DNA from: Paenibacillus sp. FSL K6-1096
Lineage (GTDB): Bacteria; Bacillota; Bacilli; Paenibacillales; Paenibacillaceae
DNA: 64,000 nucleotides
Assembly: GCF_037977055.1 (NCBI RefSeq)
Contig: NZ_CP150274.1
Coordinates: forward strand, 5,766,001 to 5,830,000
Reading direction: 5' to 3'
Both the position numbers and the translations under genes were made by a program. Shown piece by piece: positions 1 to 10,076 of the stretch (position 1 is its first letter; the number at the start of each line of letters is the position of its first letter). The notes below the pieces were generated by a model. The model worked only from the letters and a program-made list of their open reading frames with translations. It had not been told where the DNA came from and ran no database searches.

Positions 1-2
1 GT

Positions 3-3000
3 CCGGCCAGAGTAAGCGCCGCAGCGGTAAAGGCAGTGCTTGTAGGCGATCTGCAGACGAAGTTCGCCGGGCTGGACCCGGCGGAGACGAAGGACTGGAA
101 CGAGACCTCGACGGTAACGGAGATGACATACAGGGGAGCGGGCTTGTACATATTCTCAGGCACTCTGCCCAAGGGAACGTATGAATACAAGGTAGCTCTC
201 AACGATAGCTGGTCGGAGAGTTACGGCTACAGCAGCTATACGAATCCGAATGGAGAGGATGCCGGGGGCAATATCCGGATTTCTCTTGCCGAAGAGACCC
301 ATGTGACCTTTTATTATAATGACCTGACCAAGGCTGTCGCGGATTCGACGTATTATTCACCGGTAGCGCCGGAGCGCCAGCCGCGGGTGATCGGTACCTT
401 GCAGACTGCGCTGGGTGATTCGGCTGACAACTCCCCGGCAGATGCAGGGACGCTGCTAAGTGATGCGGATCTGGATGGAGTGTACGAGCAGACTGTGCTG
501 CTGCCTGAGGGTGACTATACTTACCAGATTTATCTGCCGGGTGCTGAACCTTCTGATGGTACGGCTTACCCGGAACTGGCGCAGGAGCTTAAGCTGCCCG
601 CGAAGCTTCCGGTAACGTTCAAATATAACACAGCGGATCATAGTGTCTCCGCACTTTATACATCCCCTGGAGGTGCGGGTGAGGTACAGCCGGTTCCGGC
701 GGGGCATCTGCGGGTTCATTACCAGCGTGCGGACGGCAATTATGCCGACCTGGGCTTGTGGACCTGGGGGGATGTAGTCTCCCCGTCCGCGAACTGGCCG
801 AAGGGTGCGGTTCCTTTTCCGGCGGGACAGACCGATGCTTACGGCGCTTATGTCGATCTGCCCATCAAGGATGGGGCGAAATCGGTCTCCTTCCTGGTCG
901 TTAACCGGGTGAACGGCGTCAAGGAGATGGAGAACGGGGATAAGACCTTCCTGATCGGCACACCAGAAACCAATGAGGTCTGGATCAGGGAAGGCTCCAA
1001 TCTGACGACACCTTACGAGCCGGTGTCTCTCCCGGAGAATACGGTGCGGATTCATTATTCACGTGCCGATAACAATCAGAGCCAGTACGGCCTGTGGTTA
1101 TGGGATGATGTAGCCTCGCCGTCCGAAGGCTGGCCTAAGGGCGCAACTCCGTTCGCGCCGGAGCATAAGGATGCTTATGGCGCATACGTTGATATCCCGC
1201 TCAAAGAGAACGCCAAGACGATCAGCTTCATCGTCATGAAGCCTGCTAACGGTGACAAGGACGGGCCGGCAGGCAATGAGAACAAAAGCTTTGCTTTTCT
1301 GGACCGCTACAATCAGCTATGGGTGAGGGAGAATGATGCGAACGTCTACACCTCTCCCTTCGGCGAGACGCCGGTCGGACTGTTGTCAGCGGAGGTGCTG
1401 TCTGCCAGCAAGCTGGTGCTGGGCTTCACCATGACGGACGGGCTGGACCCGGCTGCGCTGAAGACCGCCATTTCCGTGAAGGACGCGGAAGGGACGGCCA
1501 TTCCGGTCACTGCGGTGACGATTACGGGCAGAAGCTCCATGGAGGTGGCAACCGGTGCATTTGACCTGCGCAAGATTCCGCTCAGTGTAACTTACGCCGG
1601 CAAAACGGTCTCCGCTTCCACCGGCTGGAGAATGCTCGATGAGCTGTACAATTATACCGGGGATGATCTGGGCGCCACTTACCATCAGGACGACCGTTCG
1701 GCAACGCTGAAGCTGTGGGCGCCGAAGGCAAGCGCTGTGACTGCCGTGGTGTACGATGCGGCGGTTGCAGACCACACGGTTGGTCGGGTGGAGCTGACTC
1801 TTGGTGAGAAAGGCGTCTGGTCAACGCGCCTAACGGCTGCTGATCTCACAGGCGCACCCGGTGCAGAGGATGTCAGAGGCTTCTACTACCAGTATGAAGT
1901 GACGAATGATGCGGTCACCCGGCAGGTGCTTGATCCCTATGCCAAGTCGATGGCGGTGTTCACCGTGAATACGGCAGGGGAAGCAGGCGCTGGCGGCGAT
2001 ACGGTGGGCAAGGCGGCCATTGTTGATCTCAGCACAACGAATCCGCCAGACTTCAAGGCGGCTGATATCTCCGGCTACGAGGAGCGCGAGGACGCGGTGA
2101 TCTATGAGGCCCATATCCGGGACTTCACCTCCGATCCGGCGATTCAGTCCAGTCTGGGCGGAGAGCGTTGGGGGTCTTATACCGCTTTTGCGAAGAAGCT
2201 GGATTATATCAAGTCCCTTGGGGTGACCCACATTCAGCTGCTGCCGGTCATGGCCTGGTATTACGGGGATGAGACGCGGATGGACGATCGGGAGCTGGAT
2301 TACTCAGCCCAGGGCAATGAATACAACTGGGGGTATGATCCGCACAGCTATTTCTCCCCGGATGGGGCGTATTCACAGCGTCCGGCCGACCCCGAAGCGC
2401 GGATCAGAGAGCTGAAGGGCCTGATCGATGCGGTGCATGAGGCCGGAATGGGTGTCATTCTTGATGTCGTGTACACTCACATGGCCAAGAAGGAATTGCT
2501 GAACGATATTGTACCCGGTTATTATGCCTTCCAGGATGCGCACGGCAACTTCATCGGCGGCTTCGGCAATAACCTGGCGACCAGTCACAAGATGGCTGAG
2601 AAGCTGATGGTGGATTCGGTAAAATATTGGTTCCAGGAGTATAAAATCGACGGGATGCGCTGGGACATGATGGGCGACGCCACAGCAGACGCAGTCCAAG
2701 CGGCTTATGACGCTGCGTCGGCCATCAATCCGAAGGCGTTGTTCATCGGCGAAGGCTGGATTACCTTCGGAGGAGATGCTGGAGAGCCTGAGCTCAAAGG
2801 AAAAGGTGCCGACCAGAAATGGATGGACCAAACGGACAGCGTCGGCGTGTTCTCCGATGAATTCCGCAACGAGCTGAAATCGGGCTTCGGCTCGGAGGGA
2901 GAGCCGCGCTTCATTACCGGCGGCGCGCGCGAGCTGAACACGATCCTGAACAATATCAAGGCCCAGCCGTCCAATGTTCCGGCGGACGATCCGGGCGATA

Positions 3001-6000
3001 TGGTGCCATATATCGAGGCGCATGACAATCTGACGCTTCACGATGTGATTGCCTTAACGCTCCATAAGAATCCGCAGCTTGCGGAGAATGAGCTGGAGAT
3101 CCAAAAGCGCATCAGGCTCGGCAATTTGCTGCTGCTGACCTCACAGGGTACGGCCTTCCTCCATGCCGGGCAGGAATACGGGCGCACGAAGCAGTGGATG
3201 GCGTCAGGCGTTCCCGAGCAGAAATATACCGAGGTCCGGGATGCCGGGGACCAGTCGGTCAGTTATTTCATCCACGATTCCTACGATTCGTCGGATAGCG
3301 TCAATAAGTTTGACTGGGCCGCAGCAACGGATGCGGTGAAGCATCCGGTACAGAATGAGACCAGAGCTTATACGGCCGGGCTGATCCAGCTCAGGAAATC
3401 GACCAATGCCTTCCGGCTGGGCGATATAGGGCTGGTGAATGCCAATGTCAAGCTGATCCAGGCTCCGGAAATGCAGGCGCAGGATCTGGTGATCGGCTAC
3501 TCCAGCAAGGCTACAGATGGAACGGGCATCTATTATGTCCTCATGAATGGCGACAGTAAGGCCAGAACGCTGACTTTGCCGGAGGATCTGTCCGGCGCTG
3601 AGGTGCTTGCCGACAGCGATCAGGCCGGAACAGAACCGATTGCTCCGGCGGAGCAGAGCGGCTTCCGGATGAGCGCTGGAACGATTACGATCGAACCGCT
3701 GACCTCGGTGATCCTGCGCAAGGAGGCGCCGGCAGCGGTGTTGACCAAGCTTGCGGCCGACAAGTCTGCCTATACACTGCAGGCAGGCGGCACGCACCAG
3801 GCTGCAGTTACCGCCACCTACGATGACGGGGCTTCAAGCACTGTCACTGCCAAGGCGCAGTATGTATCGGATAAGCCGGAGGTAGCTACAGTTACCGCTA
3901 AAGGGCTGATCAAGGGACTGAAAGCAGGCTCGGCTACCATAACGATTACGTATGGCGGCTTGTCTGTTCAAGTCACGGTTGAAGTCGCAGCGAAGCCAGT
4001 GGACAGCAAGCGGTATGTGCAGTTCAACTACACCCGTCCGGACAAGAACTACAAAGATTGGAGTGTATGGTTATGGTATACCGGAGCCACTGACGGCGAA
4101 GTCAAGCTGCCTGAGCCTGTAGAAGGTTCTGCAAGCTCCAGTGTGCTGATCGAGGTGGGCAAGGAAGCCACCCGGGTAGGCTTCGTACTGATTAAGGGTC
4201 TGGACTGGTCGGTGAACAAACAGGATATTGCGGATGACCGCTATATTGAGCTGACGCCGGGCGAGCTTTTTACCAAAGTCTATGTGACCAGCATGGTTCA
4301 GGAGCTTGCCGTAATGCCGGCGGTCCGTGGTCCGCTCCTGCAAGGCGAAGCTGTGACGTTCCTCTACCGGGATGATGAGCTGTTCCGCAGCGGGGACATG
4401 TCTGCCATTACGGGGATAAAGGTGAAGGTGAACGGAACCGAATATCCGATGACGTATGATCCGGCCAAGGAGTGGTTCAGCTACCGGCTGGAAGGACTTC
4501 ATGAGGGCGATTATAAATATAGCTTCCTGGTGACCCGGGATGGTGAGACCCGCGAGCTGACGGACCCGCACAATACGGTGGACGGCGAATCGGTGATCCG
4601 CTACCACAAGCCGGAGGTGCAGATTACAGCGGAAGTAAGCCCGCCTGCGGTGAACTTCAATGAGAACGCTGTGGTAACGGTAAAAGCGGCTTCCAAGGAG
4701 GAAGTGTCCTACACGGACGCTTATCTGGATCTTACGGAGCTGGGCGGACCTGCCAGGGTCAAGCTCGATACAGAGCTGATGCAGCAGACTGTGTCGGTGA
4801 AGCATGATGTAACAGCCGGGCGCAAGAGCATTCCGGTGGTCCTGGTGGACCAGTACGGCAATGCGCATAGACAGACGGCTGAGATAGAAGTTAAGGCCAG
4901 AACGTACAGCGGCGGCAAGGCGGATTTTGACTGGGATGAGGCACGGATCTACTTCGCGCTGACTGACCGCTTCAAGGACGGCGACCCTGAGAACAATGAG
5001 AATGTGGACAAAAGCCATCCTGAAGCCTATCACGGCGGCGATTTCAGAGGCATGATCGACAATCTCGATTACCTGCAGGAGCTGGGCATCAACACACTCT
5101 GGATTACGCCGGTTGTCGATAATATCGATTTCAACCAGGGGGCCAGCTTCGGCGGCAAGCAGTATGCCTACCACGGGTATTGGGCCAAGGATTTCACCAA
5201 GCTTGACGAGCATCTGGGCGATATGGATACCTTCAAGGAGCTAATCGACAAGGCACATGACCGGGGCATCAAAATCATGGTCGATGTTGTGCTTAACCAC
5301 GCGGGCTACGGGCTGAAGGAGAGCGACGAACAGCCTGGAGTGACGGCTGAGGATAAGGCGCGCTTCGCAGACATGCTGCGTACAGACGGAGTACAGGCAG
5401 ACCAGGATGTGATTGCAGGCGAGCTGAGCGGGCTTCCGGACTTCCGCACGGAAGATCCTGCGGTGCGCGGGAAGCTGATCGCCTGGCAGACCGGCTGGCT
5501 GAACAACGCGCGTACAGAACGCGGGGATACGATTGATTATTTCCGGGTGGACACCGTGAAGCATGTAGAGGATACGACCTGGAAAGCGTTCAAAAACGCG
5601 CTGACCGCAATCGATCCAGGCTTCAAGCTGGTGGGCGAATACTTTGGCGGAACCGCCGATAATGACGGCGGAACGCTGGAGAGCGGCCAGATGGACGGGC
5701 TGCTTGATTTCGGCTTCAAGGAGCAGGCGAAGCGGTTCACTGGCGGGGCTATCACTGCTGTCGATGCTTATCTGCAGGAGCGTGAAGCGAAGATCAGCAA
5801 TACACGCATGATGGCGCAGTTCCTGAGCAGCCACGACGAGGACGGCTTCCTGTCCGAATACGTGGACGGGGACAAAGGCAAGCTCAAGGTTGCCGCTGCC
5901 CTGCAGATTACAGCCAAGGGCCAGCCCGTTATCTATTACGGCGAGGAGCTGGGCCGCTCAGGCAAGAACGCCGGCAATATGGCCGAGGGCGAGTTCAGCG

Positions 6001-7607
6001 GGAACCGCGGGGATATGCCGTGGGAGCAGCTTGCCGCCGAGCAGGGGCTTCACGATCATTACCGGAAGCTGCTGAATATCCGGGCAGACTATTCTGAGGT
6101 GTTCGCCAGAGGAACCCGCAGCTGGCTTGCCGGCTCCGATGAGTCCGGGTATCTGGCCTTCAACAAGCAATATGGCAAAACGAATATTGTGACGGTCATC
6201 AACAGCAGGGCGGAAGGCCAGAACGTGGAGATTCCTGTTCCATATGCCCCTCTGTCTGCTGTGAAGGATGAATACAGCGGCAAGGAGTATACGGTATCGG
6301 CTGCGGGGAAGGTTAGTATCGGTCTGCCAGGCAGAGATGATGGCGGGACTGTCATTCTGGCGTTGAAGCCTGAGATGGTGGTTCCGACGCCGACGCCAAC
6401 ACCAACACCAGCGCCGACAGAGATGCCGACAGCAACTCCAGTGCCGGGTGGAGAATCCGGCGGAACTCCGGCAGTTACGCCAGTTCCAAGCGCAGCGGTT
6501 TCCGGCGATATCCAGGAAATTACTGAGGCACAGCTCCGCTCTGTTACGGACGGCCAAGTAGAGCTTCGTCTGGAAGCGGGCAAGACAGCGGTCCTGCTGC
6601 CGCTTCAGGCAGCTAGCTTACTGGGCAAGAATGAACTGATTATTCACTCGGAGGGGCTGTCCGTAACGCTCCCGAGTGCGGCGCTTGCTGCCATGATTAA
6701 GGAGACAGACGCTGGAAGCACGCGGCTCCTGCTGGAGCTTCGTCCGCTTGGCCCGGATGCGGTGCAGGATGCAATGCGCGGTCTGAGTAAGGAGAATAAG
6801 ACAGTAACTGCTGCGTCTGGAATCTATGAGCTTAAGCTGCAACTGGTCAAGCAGGACGGCACACGTCTGCCGGTTAGCTCACTTCAGCAGCCGGTAACCT
6901 TAACGCTGAAGCCTACAGGCCAGCCGGTGAAGGATTGGACAGGTGTGTTCGGTTGGGGAGACAGCGGTGAGCTGCGGTACATGGGAGGAGCAGTCCAGGC
7001 GGACGGTTCCTACACAGCAGCAGCTGTACAGCCCGGCAGGTATGCTGTGCTTGAGGTGCACACTGTATTCAAGGATGTGCCGGTTACCCACTGGGCTTCT
7101 GCCGCAGTTACCTCGCTGGCTGCGAAGCAAGTCGTTACCGGAGTAAGTGCTGTCGCCTTTGAACCAGCGCGGATGGTGACACGTGCAGAATTCACGGCAC
7201 TGCTGATGCGTGCGCTCGGGCAGTCTGGTGAAGGGCACAGCCTGTTCACCGATGTCCGGCCTGGTGCATGGTATGCCTCATACGTGCAGGCAGCCGCAAG
7301 CCTGGGCATTGTCCAGGGGCGCAGCGGCAGCGCCTTTGCACCGGATGCGGCTATCAGCCGGGAGGAAATGGCAGTTATGGCCGTCCGTGCCCTGGAGTTC
7401 AAGCAGGGCAGGAAGCTGGCCACTGCCGGATACCCGGCAGCGTTCGCCGATGCTTCCGGCATAGGAGAATGGGCGAAGCCTTATGTCCATGCCGCCGCTG
7501 CACTTAAGCTTGTAGCGGGCAGAGAGCCGGGGCGGTTCTTCCCGCAGGGACAGCTCACCCGTGCTGAGAGCGCGCAGGTGATCTATAATATGCTCGGACA
7601 TTTCTGA
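3..7607 (+). CDS. Giant SLH-anchored amylopullulanase / alpha-amylase (5' partial)
   Basis: Cell-wall-bound enzyme predicted to cut alpha-1,6 and alpha-1,4 bonds of starch and pullulan. The frame is open to the left edge, so the N-terminus and signal peptide lie outside. Numbering from the GTG at 36: two X25-type modules (about 1-205), two CBM41 starch-binding modules (221-445), a CBM48-like module (542-660), and a pullulanase GH13 domain (687-1120) with YNWGYDP at 763, nucleophile D877 (RWDMM), acid E906 (GEGW) and D997 (HDN). Then a Big_2 domain (1235-1318), a third CBM41 (1325-1425), Ig-like segments, and an alpha-amylase GH13 domain (1636-2040) with D1839, E1868 and D1934. A Pro-Thr linker (about 2118-2150) precedes an unassigned domain and three SLH repeats (2345-2523). 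Both catalytic sets look intact. A strong terminator follows. Confidence 0.93.
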   Translation, partial: PARVSAAAVKAVLVGDLQTKFAGLDPAETKDWNETSTVTEMTYRGAGLYIFSGTLPKGTYEYKVALNDSWSESYGYSSYTNPNGEDAGGNIRISLAEETHVTFYYNDLTKAVADSTYYSPVAPERQPRVIGTLQTALGDSADNSPADAGTLLSDADLDGVYEQTVLLPEGDYTYQIYLPGAEPSDGTAYPELAQELKLPAKLPVTFKYNTADHSVSALYTSPGGAGEVQPVPAGHLRVHYQRADGNYADLGLWTWGDVVSPSANWPKGAVPFPAGQTDAYGAYVDLPIKDGAKSVSFLVVNRVNGVKEMENGDKTFLIGTPETNEVWIREGSNLTTPYEPVSLPENTVRIHYSRADNNQSQYGLWLWDDVASPSEGWPKGATPFAPEHKDAYGAYVDIPLKENAKTISFIVMKPANGDKDGPAGNENKSFAFLDRYNQLWVRENDANVYTSPFGETPVGLLSAEVLSASKLVLGFTMTDGLDPAALKTAISVKDAEGTAIPVTAVTITGRSSMEVATGAFDLRKIPLSVTYAGKTVSASTGWRMLDELYNYTGDDLGATYHQDDRSATLKLWAPKASAVTAVVYDAAVADHTVGRVELTLGEKGVWSTRLTAADLTGAPGAEDVRGFYYQYEVTNDAVTRQVLDPYAKSMAVFTVNTAGEAGAGGDTVGKAAIVDLSTTNPPDFKAADISGYEEREDAVIYEAHIRDFTSDPAIQSSLGGERWGSYTAFAKKLDYIKSLGVTHIQLLPVMAWYYGDETRMDDRELDYSAQGNEYNWGYDPHSYFSPDGAYSQRPADPEARIRELKGLIDAVHEAGMGVILDVVYTHMAKKELLNDIVPGYYAFQDAHGNFIGGFGNNLATSHKMAEKLMVDSVKYWFQEYKIDGMRWDMMGDATADAVQAAYDAASAINPKALFIGEGWITFGGDAGEPELKGKGADQKWMDQTDSVGVFSDEFRNELKSGFGSEGEPRFITGGARELNTILNNIKAQPSNVPADDPGDMVPYIEAHDNLTLHDVIALTLHKNPQLAENELEIQKRIRLGNLLLLTSQGTAFLHAGQEYGRTKQWMASGVPEQKYTEVRDAGDQSVSYFIHDSYDSSDSVNKFDWAAATDAVKHPVQNETRAYTAGLIQLRKSTNAFRLGDIGLVNANVKLIQAPEMQAQDLVIGYSSKATDGTGIYYVLMNGDSKARTLTLPEDLSGAEVLADSDQAGTEPIAPAEQSGFRMSAGTITIEPLTSVILRKEAPAAVLTKLAADKSAYTLQAGGTHQAAVTATYDDGASSTVTAKAQYVSDKPEVATVTAKGLIKGLKAGSATITITYGGLSVQVTVEVAAKPVDSKRYVQFNYTRPDKNYKDWSVWLWYTGATDGEVKLPEPVEGSASSSVLIEVGKEATRVGFVLIKGLDWSVNKQDIADDRYIELTPGELFTKVYVTSMVQELAVMPAVRGPLLQGEAVTFLYRDDELFRSGDMSAITGIKVKVNGTEYPMTYDPAKEWFSYRLEGLHEGDYKYSFLVTRDGETRELTDPHNTVDGESVIRYHKPEVQITAEVSPPAVNFNENAVVTVKAASKEEVSYTDAYLDLTELGGPARVKLDTELMQQTVSVKHDVTAGRKSIPVVLVDQYGNAHRQTAEIEVKARTYSGGKADFDWDEARIYFALTDRFKDGDPENNENVDKSHPEAYHGGDFRGMIDNLDYLQELGINTLWITPVVDNIDFNQGASFGGKQYAYHGYWAKDFTKLDEHLGDMDTFKELIDKAHDRGIKIMVDVVLNHAGYGLKESDEQPGVTAEDKARFADMLRTDGVQADQDVIAGELSGLPDFRTEDPAVRGKLIAWQTGWLNNARTERGDTIDYFRVDTVKHVEDTTWKAFKNALTAIDPGFKLVGEYFGGTADNDGGTLESGQMDGLLDFGFKEQAKRFTGGAITAVDAYLQEREAKISNTRMMAQFLSSHDEDGFLSEYVDGDKGKLKVAAALQITAKGQPVIYYGEELGRSGKNAGNMAEGEFSGNRGDMPWEQLAAEQGLHDHYRKLLNIRADYSEVFARGTRSWLAGSDESGYLAFNKQYGKTNIVTVINSRAEGQNVEIPVPYAPLSAVKDEYSGKEYTVSAAGKVSIGLPGRDDGGTVILALKPEMVVPTPTPTPTPAPTEMPTATPVPGGESGGTPAVTPVPSAAVSGDIQEITEAQLRSVTDGQVELRLEAGKTAVLLPLQAASLLGKNELIIHSEGLSVTLPSAALAAMIKETDAGSTRLLLELRPLGPDAVQDAMRGLSKENKTVTAASGIYELKLQLVKQDGTRLPVSSLQQPVTLTLKPTGQPVKDWTGVFGWGDSGELRYMGGAVQADGSYTAAAVQPGRYAVLEVHTVFKDVPVTHWASAAVTSLAAKQVVTGVSAVAFEPARMVTRAEFTALLMRALGQSGEGHSLFTDVRPGAWYASYVQAAASLGIVQGRSGSAFAPDAAISREEMAVMAVRALEFKQGRKLATAGYPAAFADASGIGEWAKPYVHAAAALKLVAGREPGRFFPQGQLTRAESAQVIYNMLGHF

Positions 7608-7622
7608 TCCGGCTTCATAACG

Positions 7623-7670
7623 AAACAGGGTATTCCGCCAGCCAGACGGCTGCTGCGGAATACCCTGTTT
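7623..7670 (+). terminator. Terminator after the amylopullulanase gene
   Basis: A perfect long inverted repeat (arm ACAGGGTATTCCGC) begins 16 bases after the stop codon and runs into TTT. The mirror A tract before the left arm means it could also stop minus-strand transcripts arriving from the neopullulanase gene. Confidence 0.85.
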
Positions 7671-7778
7671 GTGTTGGCGGTAATTGCCGGTATATGGTCC
7701 AATGTATGCGAAGAACCGAACACATTGCATCCGCCAGCCGGAGTGTGATCAATCCATAAATTTATACCTGACGATGTA

Positions 7779-9527
7779 CTAGGACATCTGGGCCTGAAGG
7801 ATAGCGAAGCCGTAGGCCGGCAGCTTGAAGGACAGCTTGCCGCGTTCGGCGCGCAGCGCTTCGCCGTTCCACAGGTTCACCCAGTCGCGCTCAAGCACGT
7901 CCAGGCGGAAGGTCTGGGCAGTCTCATCCGTATTGATCAGCACGACAATCAGATCATCGCCCAGGCTGCGCTCGTAAGCCAGCTTGCTGCCCTGTGGACC
8001 AGCTTCAAGGAAGCTGAAGCGTCCCGTACGCAGGGCCGGATGTGCGCTGCGGATGTCAATCAGCTTACGGTAAAAGGCGAACAAGTCGCGGTCCTGCCGC
8101 TCCGGATTCCACTCCATGCATTTCCGGCAGTCCGGGTCTCCTGCACCGTCCATGCCGATCTCATCCCCGTAGTAGATGCACGGTGTGCCCATGAAGGTGA
8201 ACTGGAACAGTGCAGCCAGCTTCATCTTGTGCTTGTCCCCCCCGGCAAGGGTCAGAAGGCGCGGGGTGTCATGGCTGTCCAGCAGATTGAAGGCAACCTC
8301 GCTGGCCTGCAGCGGATATCGGGATAGCTGTCTGCCGATCGAGCCTGCGAAGCCTTCCGCATCAAGCGTTCCATTGACGAAGAAGTCGAGCACCGCATCA
8401 GTGAACGGATAGTTCATGACAGCATCGAATTTGTCGCCTTCCAGCCACGGGGCGGATTCATGCCAGATCTCCCCGAGTATGTAAGCCTCAGGATTGGCCC
8501 GCTTGACCACCTTGCGGAAATCGCGCCAGAATTCATGATCCACCTCGTTGGCCACATCCAGACGCCAGCCGTCGATGCCGACCTCCTTGATCCAGTACTC
8601 AGCGACCTTCAGCAGATATTCCTTGACCTCGGGATGCTCTGTATTTAGCTTCGGCATCAGCGGCTCGAACGCAAAGGCGTCATAGGTCGGAATATTGTTC
8701 ACCACCTGAAGCGGATACTCACGGATGTGGAACCAGTTCTTGTACTCGGACGCTTCCCCCTTCTCCAGCACATCCACAAACGGAGCGAACGTACGGCCCG
8801 AGTGGTTGAAGACAGCGTCCAGCAGCACGCGGATGCCGCGCTCATGGCAGGCATCGACTAATCTTTTCAGGGTAGCAACATCGCCGAAATGCGGGTCCAC
8901 CTGCATGTAGTCCTCTGTATCATACTTGTGATTGGTAGTGGCAGTGAAGATTGGCGTGAAGTAGATTCCAGTGATCCCCAGCTCGGTAAGATGATCCAGG
9001 TGGTCGATAACCCCTTGCAGGTCGCCCCCGAAGAAGTTATCGGGCCGCGGCGTTCCGCCCCAGGGCTCTACATTCTCAGGATTCAGGCTGGGATCGCCAT
9101 TCGCGAAGCGTTCAGGGAAGATCTGATAAAATACCGCATCCTTCACCCAGGCTGGAGGCGTGAAGACATCACCGCGGCTGATGTACGGGAATTCGAACAG
9201 CCGGTTCGGATTGGCCGGACGCTCCTTCTGGAATTCGCTCTCGGTCATCCAGATGCGCTCATTGCCCTGCTGGAGCAGGAAGCCGTATTTCAGCCTGCGG
9301 TAGAGCGGAACCGACTCGCATTCCCAGTAATCGAACATATTGTCTGAGGTGAACAGTGTCATAGGGATCAGTTCCTTGGTAGTGTCCCAGGCATATTTAT
9401 CGCCGGCCCAGGCGTAGACCTCGGTCAGATCTCCTTTTTTGGCCCGCAGGCGCAGGTGGATCGTATTGTGATCGTAGGCGTACGACCAGTTGAGGCGGGG
9501 GCGGTGATAGACGGCTTCTAATAACAT
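7779..9527 (-). CDS. Neopullulanase / cyclomaltodextrinase (GH13 with CBM34 N-domain)
   Basis: Predicted cytoplasmic hydrolase of cyclodextrins, pullulan fragments and maltodextrins (582 aa, normal for the maltogenic amylase/cyclomaltodextrinase group). An N-terminal CBM34-like domain (1-125) is followed by the GH13 barrel with DAVFNH (D237), nucleophile D324 in GWRLDVANE, acid E353 in LGEIWHE, and D420 in SHDTPR. No signal peptide is seen, matching a role on imported oligosaccharides. The ATG at 9527 was chosen over an upstream in-frame ATG because AGGAGGAGT lies just before it. It diverges from the maltodextrin ABC operon and has its own promoter and a leader hairpin. Exact substrate preference cannot be read from sequence. 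Confidence 0.93.
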   Translation of the reverse strand: MLLEAVYHRPRLNWSYAYDHNTIHLRLRAKKGDLTEVYAWAGDKYAWDTTKELIPMTLFTSDNMFDYWECESVPLYRRLKYGFLLQQGNERIWMTESEFQKERPANPNRLFEFPYISRGDVFTPPAWVKDAVFYQIFPERFANGDPSLNPENVEPWGGTPRPDNFFGGDLQGVIDHLDHLTELGITGIYFTPIFTATTNHKYDTEDYMQVDPHFGDVATLKRLVDACHERGIRVLLDAVFNHSGRTFAPFVDVLEKGEASEYKNWFHIREYPLQVVNNIPTYDAFAFEPLMPKLNTEHPEVKEYLLKVAEYWIKEVGIDGWRLDVANEVDHEFWRDFRKVVKRANPEAYILGEIWHESAPWLEGDKFDAVMNYPFTDAVLDFFVNGTLDAEGFAGSIGRQLSRYPLQASEVAFNLLDSHDTPRLLTLAGGDKHKMKLAALFQFTFMGTPCIYYGDEIGMDGAGDPDCRKCMEWNPERQDRDLFAFYRKLIDIRSAHPALRTGRFSFLEAGPQGSKLAYERSLGDDLIVVLINTDETAQTFRLDVLERDWVNLWNGEALRAERGKLSFKLPAYGFAILQAQMS

Positions 9528-9577
9528 AATGACTCCTCCTGTAAAGTGATTATTGAACCTCCAATTCCGCCCATGGC

Positions 9578-9641
9578 AAAAAGGCACAACCGGGGTAAAA
9601 GCTACACCGAGGTTGTACCAGAGAGAAGGAACAGTGCCTTT
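9578..9641 (-). promoter_or_regulatory. Leader hairpin with T tract upstream of the neopullulanase gene
   Basis: In the minus-strand 5' leader, AAAGGCAC (9641-9634) can pair with GTGCCTTT (9587-9580), followed by five Ts. An inner arm ACAACC can instead pair with GGTTGT, which overlaps the outer right arm by two bases, so two structures compete. It lies between the predicted transcription start (about 9673) and the ATG at 9527. It may be an attenuator or a stability hairpin; no cognate regulator is visible. Confidence 0.45.
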
Positions 9642-9679
9642 AAATTAGGTGAAGAATTGGGTGGTTCATATTGGTTTGG

Positions 9680-9708
9680 ATTATAGCATGGAAAGATGGA
9701 AGCTTCAA
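9680..9708 (-). promoter_or_regulatory. Sigma-A promoter of the neopullulanase gene
   Basis: On the minus strand, TTGAAG (9708-9703), a 17-base spacer, and a perfect TATAAT (9685-9680). This predicts a 5' leader of roughly 145 bases before the ATG at 9527. Confidence 0.8.
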
Positions 9709-9711
9709 GAG

Positions 9712-9723
9712 GTTTGTACAAAC
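9712..9723. promoter_or_regulatory. Perfect palindrome GTTTGTACAAAC next to the -35 box
   Basis: A 12-base perfect palindrome directly upstream of the neopullulanase -35 hexamer. Its TTTG..CAAA core recurs at 10077-10086 on the other side of the divergent region, with a related TTGCACAAA nearby. It is a candidate operator, possibly of a LacI-type sugar regulator; no such regulator is encoded in the window. Confidence 0.45.
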
Positions 9724-9952
9724 AGTTGCACAAATAAAAAGGGGCAGGAAACCGATTTCCAATGTCTGTAAATTCAATAAAGTGCCTGTTTTCACGAAAT
9801 AATATTACATTATTTGGTTATGATTACGAATTTAGAGACTGATACAAGAATAAAAAGAAGCTATTTGAAGTAATCATGTGAAATATGAAGTAAATATCAA
9901 TTATAACCCAATAAATGGCTCATTATTAGCGAATTTCATATGTGCAAACGTT

Positions 9953-9982
9953 TTTACAATTGTATTGATAGTGATGTATGAT
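9953..9982 (+). promoter_or_regulatory. Promoter of the maltodextrin ABC operon with overlapping operator-like site
   Basis: TTTACA (9953-9958), an 18-base spacer, and TATGAT (9977-9982) form a plausible sigma-A promoter. The -35 box is embedded in TGCAAACGTTTTTACA (9943-9958), which resembles operators of LacI/CcpA-type regulators. The predicted start is about 155 bases upstream of the binding-protein ATG. Confidence 0.6.
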
Positions 9983-9990
9983 GGATTCAT

Positions 9991-10007
9991 GAATGAAGCG
10001 CTTTCTA
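9991..10007 (+). promoter_or_regulatory. cre-like catabolite-response element
   Basis: GAAGCGCTTTC, with flanking bases, fits the core of CcpA sites (central CG with A/T-rich arms) although the outer TG and CA are not perfect. It sits just downstream of the predicted -10 box, where CcpA binding represses transcription. Glucose repression of a maltodextrin operon would be expected. Confidence 0.5.
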
Positions 10008-10076
10008 AACAGAGTGCAACGCTTAAGTCAGAGGCAATTTGCAAGAGAAAGATTTTTTTTGACTCTTCTGAAATCG

